64,000 nt of DNA from Bog-756 sp963829235 (GTDB lineage Bacteria; Actinomycetota; Acidimicrobiia; Acidimicrobiales; RAAP-2): contig CAWHIF010000011.1 of the NCBI GenBank assembly GCA_963829235.1, positions 22,161 through 86,160 on the forward strand. The letters run 5' to 3'. Positions 61,514 to 64,000 of the stretch are shown here, one piece after another. The translations under genes and the position numbers were made by a program. Below the pieces are notes generated by a model. It made no database searches, was not told where the DNA came from, and worked only from the letters and a program-made list of their open reading frames with translations. Numbering within the stretch: position 1 is the stretch's first letter; each line of letters starts with the position of its first letter.

Positions 61514-61541
61514 TCAAGAGCCTTGATAGTCAAGAAACTTG
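61514..61541 (-). promoter_or_regulatory. Operator array of four half-sites in the MarR-VOC promoter
   Basis: Alternating TCAAG and CTTGA at 61514, 61522, 61530 and 61538 (last one CTTG only), each 8 bp from the next. On the minus strand this overlaps a -35 TTGACT; a CAGGAT -10 follows after 17 bp, six bases before ATG 61498. This strongly suggests autoregulation. Confidence 0.7.
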
Positions 61542-61623
61542 CTTCATCTCCGCGATCCGTCCCGTCGTGGCCGGGCGCCATCAGCGCGTACGGTGGGCGT
61601 GGAGAAAGAAGCCGTAGCCAACA

Positions 61624-61640
61624 GCGGTCCCTCGGACCGC
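61624..61640 (+). promoter_or_regulatory. Hairpin in front of the DUF2252 ribosome-binding site
   Basis: GCGGTCC-CTC-GGACCGC, a 7-bp stem ending 4 nt before GGGGGAG (61645-61651) and 13 nt before ATG 61654. Confidence 0.4.
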
Positions 61641-61653
61641 GATCGGGGGAGAC

Positions 61654-63135
61654 ATGGTCGACCAGACGCCGACGAGCAGCGGAGGACCAGCGGTCCCCGC
61701 GGTGCCCCAATCGACCGCGGAGGTGCCCCACCCGACCGTGGAGGAGCGAGCCCGGCTCGGCAAGGAGGCGCGCACCCTGGCTCCACGCTCGTCCCAGTCG
61801 GAGTTCGTCCCGGTCGAAGACCGTCCTGACCCGGTCGCACTCCTCGAGGGCCAGGCGGCCACCCGCGTGCCCGAGCTGGTGCCCATCCGTTACGGACGCA
61901 TGCTGGTGTCACCGTTCACGTTCTTCCGGGGCGCCGCACTGATCATGGCCTCGGACCTGGCCACCACGCCCCGCTCAGGTCTTGTGGCTCAGATCTGCGG
62001 CGACGCCCATCTGTCCAATTTCGGCCTCTTCGCCTCGCCGGAACGCGCGCTGATGTTCGACGTCAACGACTTCGACGAGACCCTCCCCGGTCCGTGGGAG
62101 TGGGACGTCAAGCGCTTGGCTGCCAGTGTGGTCATCGCCGCCCGGGACCGTGGGTTCAGCGACAAGGAGGCGCGTGCCGCGGCCCTCGCCGTCGGGGCCG
62201 GGTATCGCCAGGAGATGGCGAGACTGGCCGGGATGTCCACCCTCGCCGTCTGGTACTCCCATGTCGACGTGGTCGGCCTCCTCGCCGAACTCGAGGCGAT
62301 CGCCGGATCCACCGGGTCCAAAGCGGACAGGCGGATGGCCGACCGCACGGCCAAGATCATGTCCAAGGCCAGAACCCGCGACAGCCTCCAGGCCCTGGAC
62401 AAGCTCACCACGGTGGTCGATGGCCGACGCCGCTTCATCAGTGACCCACCGCTCATCGTCCCCGTCGAGGAGCTCTTCCCGCAGCTCCAGAGCGACGCCA
62501 TCCGCGACCTGCTCCTGCAGTTGCTGCGCAATTACCGCCACAGCCTCCAGACCGACAGGCGGCACCTGCTGGAGGAGTTCCAGTTCCTCCAGGTGGCCCG
62601 CAAGGTGGTGGGTGTGGGCAGCGTGGGTACTCGGGCCTGGGTCCTCCTCCTCGTGGGCCGGGACAACGACGACCCGCTGATCCTCCAGGCCAAGGAGGCC
62701 GAGGCGTCGGTGCTGGAAGAGTTCGTGGGCAAGAGCGGGTACGCCAGTCACGGCCAGCGGGTGGTGGCCGGCCAACATCTCATGCAGGCGGCCAGCGACA
62801 TCTTCCTCGGGTACCAACAGGCCACCGGTCCTGACGGGGAGACCCGGGACTACTACGTCCGCCAGCTCCGCGACTGGAAGGGTTCGTTCGAGGTCGAAGA
62901 GGCCATCCCGCAGGGTCTGACCAAGTACGCCGAAGTGTGCGCCCAGGCGCTGGCCCGGGCCCACGCCCGTTCGGGCGACCGGATCGCCATCGCCGCCTAC
63001 CTCGGTGCCGGCACCATCTTCGACCGGGCCATCGTCCAGTTCGCCGAAACCTATGCCGACCAGAACGAGCGCGACTACGAAGCCTTCAAGGACGCGGCCG
63101 CCTCCGGTCGGATCGCGGTCGAGTCGGGCCTCTGA
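61654..63135 (+). CDS. DUF2252 protein (kinase-like fold)
   Basis: 493 residues, typical DUF2252. It has the nucleotide-type loop FFRGAALIMASDLA, the catalytic-loop analogue ICGDAHLSNFGLFASPE and metal-binding FDVNDFDETLPGPWEWDVKRLA. RKVVGVGSVGTRAWVLLLVG and a C-terminal DYYVRQLRDWKGS then ALARAHARSGD are also present. The G-D-x-H-x-x-N and D-F-D patterns resemble aminoglycoside phosphotransferase-like kinases, so small-molecule phosphorylation is possible, but no function is established. GGGGGAG precedes ATG 61654 by 2 nt, close spacing. Confidence 0.9.
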   Translation: MVDQTPTSSGGPAVPAVPQSTAEVPHPTVEERARLGKEARTLAPRSSQSEFVPVEDRPDPVALLEGQAATRVPELVPIRYGRMLVSPFTFFRGAALIMASDLATTPRSGLVAQICGDAHLSNFGLFASPERALMFDVNDFDETLPGPWEWDVKRLAASVVIAARDRGFSDKEARAAALAVGAGYRQEMARLAGMSTLAVWYSHVDVVGLLAELEAIAGSTGSKADRRMADRTAKIMSKARTRDSLQALDKLTTVVDGRRRFISDPPLIVPVEELFPQLQSDAIRDLLLQLLRNYRHSLQTDRRHLLEEFQFLQVARKVVGVGSVGTRAWVLLLVGRDNDDPLILQAKEAEASVLEEFVGKSGYASHGQRVVAGQHLMQAASDIFLGYQQATGPDGETRDYYVRQLRDWKGSFEVEEAIPQGLTKYAEVCAQALARAHARSGDRIAIAAYLGAGTIFDRAIVQFAETYADQNERDYEAFKDAAASGRIAVESGL

Positions 63136-63163
63136 TCCCGGTCGGTCCGACCACCGCCGGAGC

Positions 63164-63832
63164 TCAGGTCCCGGCCACTCCCTTGCCCACCAGGACGACG
63201 CCGAACACCAAGAGGAGCACCGCCATCACCGTGGCATTGTTCAGCGCCAGCCAGGCCCTCCAGTTCTTGAGGACACCCTGGGCCCTGTCACCGAGGCTGA
63301 CCATGACGACCAGCGGTGCGGCGACACCGGCGGCGGCGATGACGACGTAGACCACGATCGAGACGATCGACTGGCCGGCGGACAGGCCGGCCGAGGAGAT
63401 GGCTGCAGCCCCGGCGACGGCCACGGCGATGTTCTTGGGGTTGGCGGCGCCGACGGCCGCACCGATCCCGAGTGACTTCCCGGGGGTGAACGACGCCAGC
63501 CCGTCCATCCACTTCGGTGACGGGGCCACCTCACCGTCCTTCGGTCGCCGTCGGAAGCGCCGGACCGCGGCCACCAGCAACAGGACCCCCAGTCCCAGTT
63601 GGAGCGTCCCCGCCCCCTTGGACGGTCCGGACTTCGACAGGTCGATGGCGTTGGCCACGATGACCAGGATGCCAAGGACCAGGGCGACACCGATGACGAA
63701 CCCGACCAGGTAGGCCGAAGCCGCGGGCACCGGCCGCTTGGTGAACAGGAGGAGGATTTCGGCGATGATGGGGATGGGTGAGATCGTCACCGTGATGGCC
63801 AGAGGGAGCAGTGTTCCGAGAACCCCGTGCAT
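63164..63832 (-). CDS. GAP-family (LysE-like) membrane protein
   Basis: 222 residues with six membrane segments. It begins MHGVLGTLLPLAITVTISPI and has PIIAEILLLFTKRP after the first segment, the central KWMDGLASFTPGKSLGIGAAVGAANPKN, and VMVSLGDRAQGVLKNWRAWLALNNA. This matches the actinobacterial GAP family, thought to transport glycolipids or other small molecules to the wall. ATG 63832 was preferred to ATG 63901, whose extra residues are polar and not conserved-looking. Confidence 0.85.
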   Translation of the reverse strand: MHGVLGTLLPLAITVTISPIPIIAEILLLFTKRPVPAASAYLVGFVIGVALVLGILVIVANAIDLSKSGPSKGAGTLQLGLGVLLLVAAVRRFRRRPKDGEVAPSPKWMDGLASFTPGKSLGIGAAVGAANPKNIAVAVAGAAAISSAGLSAGQSIVSIVVYVVIAAAGVAAPLVVMVSLGDRAQGVLKNWRAWLALNNATVMAVLLLVFGVVLVGKGVAGT

Positions 63833-63902
63833 CGGTGCCGCCTTCTGTCGGAGGGAGGTTGTGGCCGGCTGTCGGGAGCCGAATGGCTCGGCCCGGTGCA
63901 TG

Positions 63903-64000
63903 GTACTTGTGCCGGCGTCCGCGGTACGGTTGATCTGCTGTCGGTCAGACGGAGGATCGGTCGTCGGGCGACGCGTGTTCCGAGGTCGGCCGGGCGGGAT
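63903..64000. other. Window end without a recognised gene
   Basis: About 100 bp upstream of the GAP-family gene; probably promoter sequence. No start, hairpin or motif was convincing. Confidence 0.4.

Overview
The window is high-GC (roughly 65-70% by eye) Actinomycetota chromosome. Two WhiB regulators, a GuaB3-type IMP dehydrogenase paralogue, a DprE1/DprE2/UbiA decaprenyl-phospho-arabinose cassette, a three-gene Sdh1-type succinate dehydrogenase, UPF0182 and DUF2342 proteins, ATGA/GTGA start-stop overlaps and many leaderless starts all fit. The mix (MreB without neighbouring MreC/D, Thr/Pro-rich 'TTTT' exported proteins, the purine and TCA layout) suggests the class Acidimicrobiia; that placement is inference, not a database result.

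Positions 1-7.4 kb: 3' end of groEL with a terminator, a CoA-pyrophosphatase-like Nudix protein, then guaB3-guaA-pcrA in tight succession. 7.4-10.8 kb (minus): dppR(ubiA)-dprE1-dprE2, three genes joined by ATGA overlaps, predicted to make decaprenyl-phosphoryl arabinose. 10.9-22.2 kb (plus): cobalamin-binding mutase domain, a T-free repeat leader, sucC-sucD, a HAD phosphatase, a single open frame joining PurN and PurH, folD, a 27-codon coupled ORF, a Thr-rich membrane protein, metF, icd and mdh. This stretch links purine synthesis, one-carbon folate metabolism and the TCA cycle.

22.2-30.6 kb: acyl desaturase (minus), an SDR (plus), then a minus-strand run sdhC-sdhA-sdhB-SCP2-VOC-VOC-alpha/beta hydrolase, the last one frameshifted. 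30.8-36.1 kb: MoxR-like ATPase with its VWA partner, WhiB2-like regulator, formiminotransferase and a second WhiB. 36.2-48.8 kb: cell-envelope genes, namely an active HtrA protease, a degenerate DUF2342 zincin, an HtrA-like pseudoprotease, MreB, a HEAT-repeat protein, a PDZ-Lon protease, a DivIVA-like protein with a phage-head-like Cys tail, and UPF0182.

48.86 kb is an initiator tRNA. To its right the content becomes accessory: two 5'-truncated gene remnants meeting head to head, a regulator-ABC exporter operon, VOC proteins, an ECF41-type sigma factor with a recognisable autoregulatory promoter, a second TetR-ABC exporter operon, a truncated serine hydrolase followed by six 26-bp tandem repeats, a small exported protein, a MarR-VOC fusion with an operator array, a DUF2252 protein and a GAP-family membrane protein.

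Two themes recur. First, a TANNNT hexamer (often TAGGCT) lies 6-9 nt before many start codons that lack a ribosome-binding site, which indicates leaderless transcription. Second, short tandem repeats sit at several gene ends.
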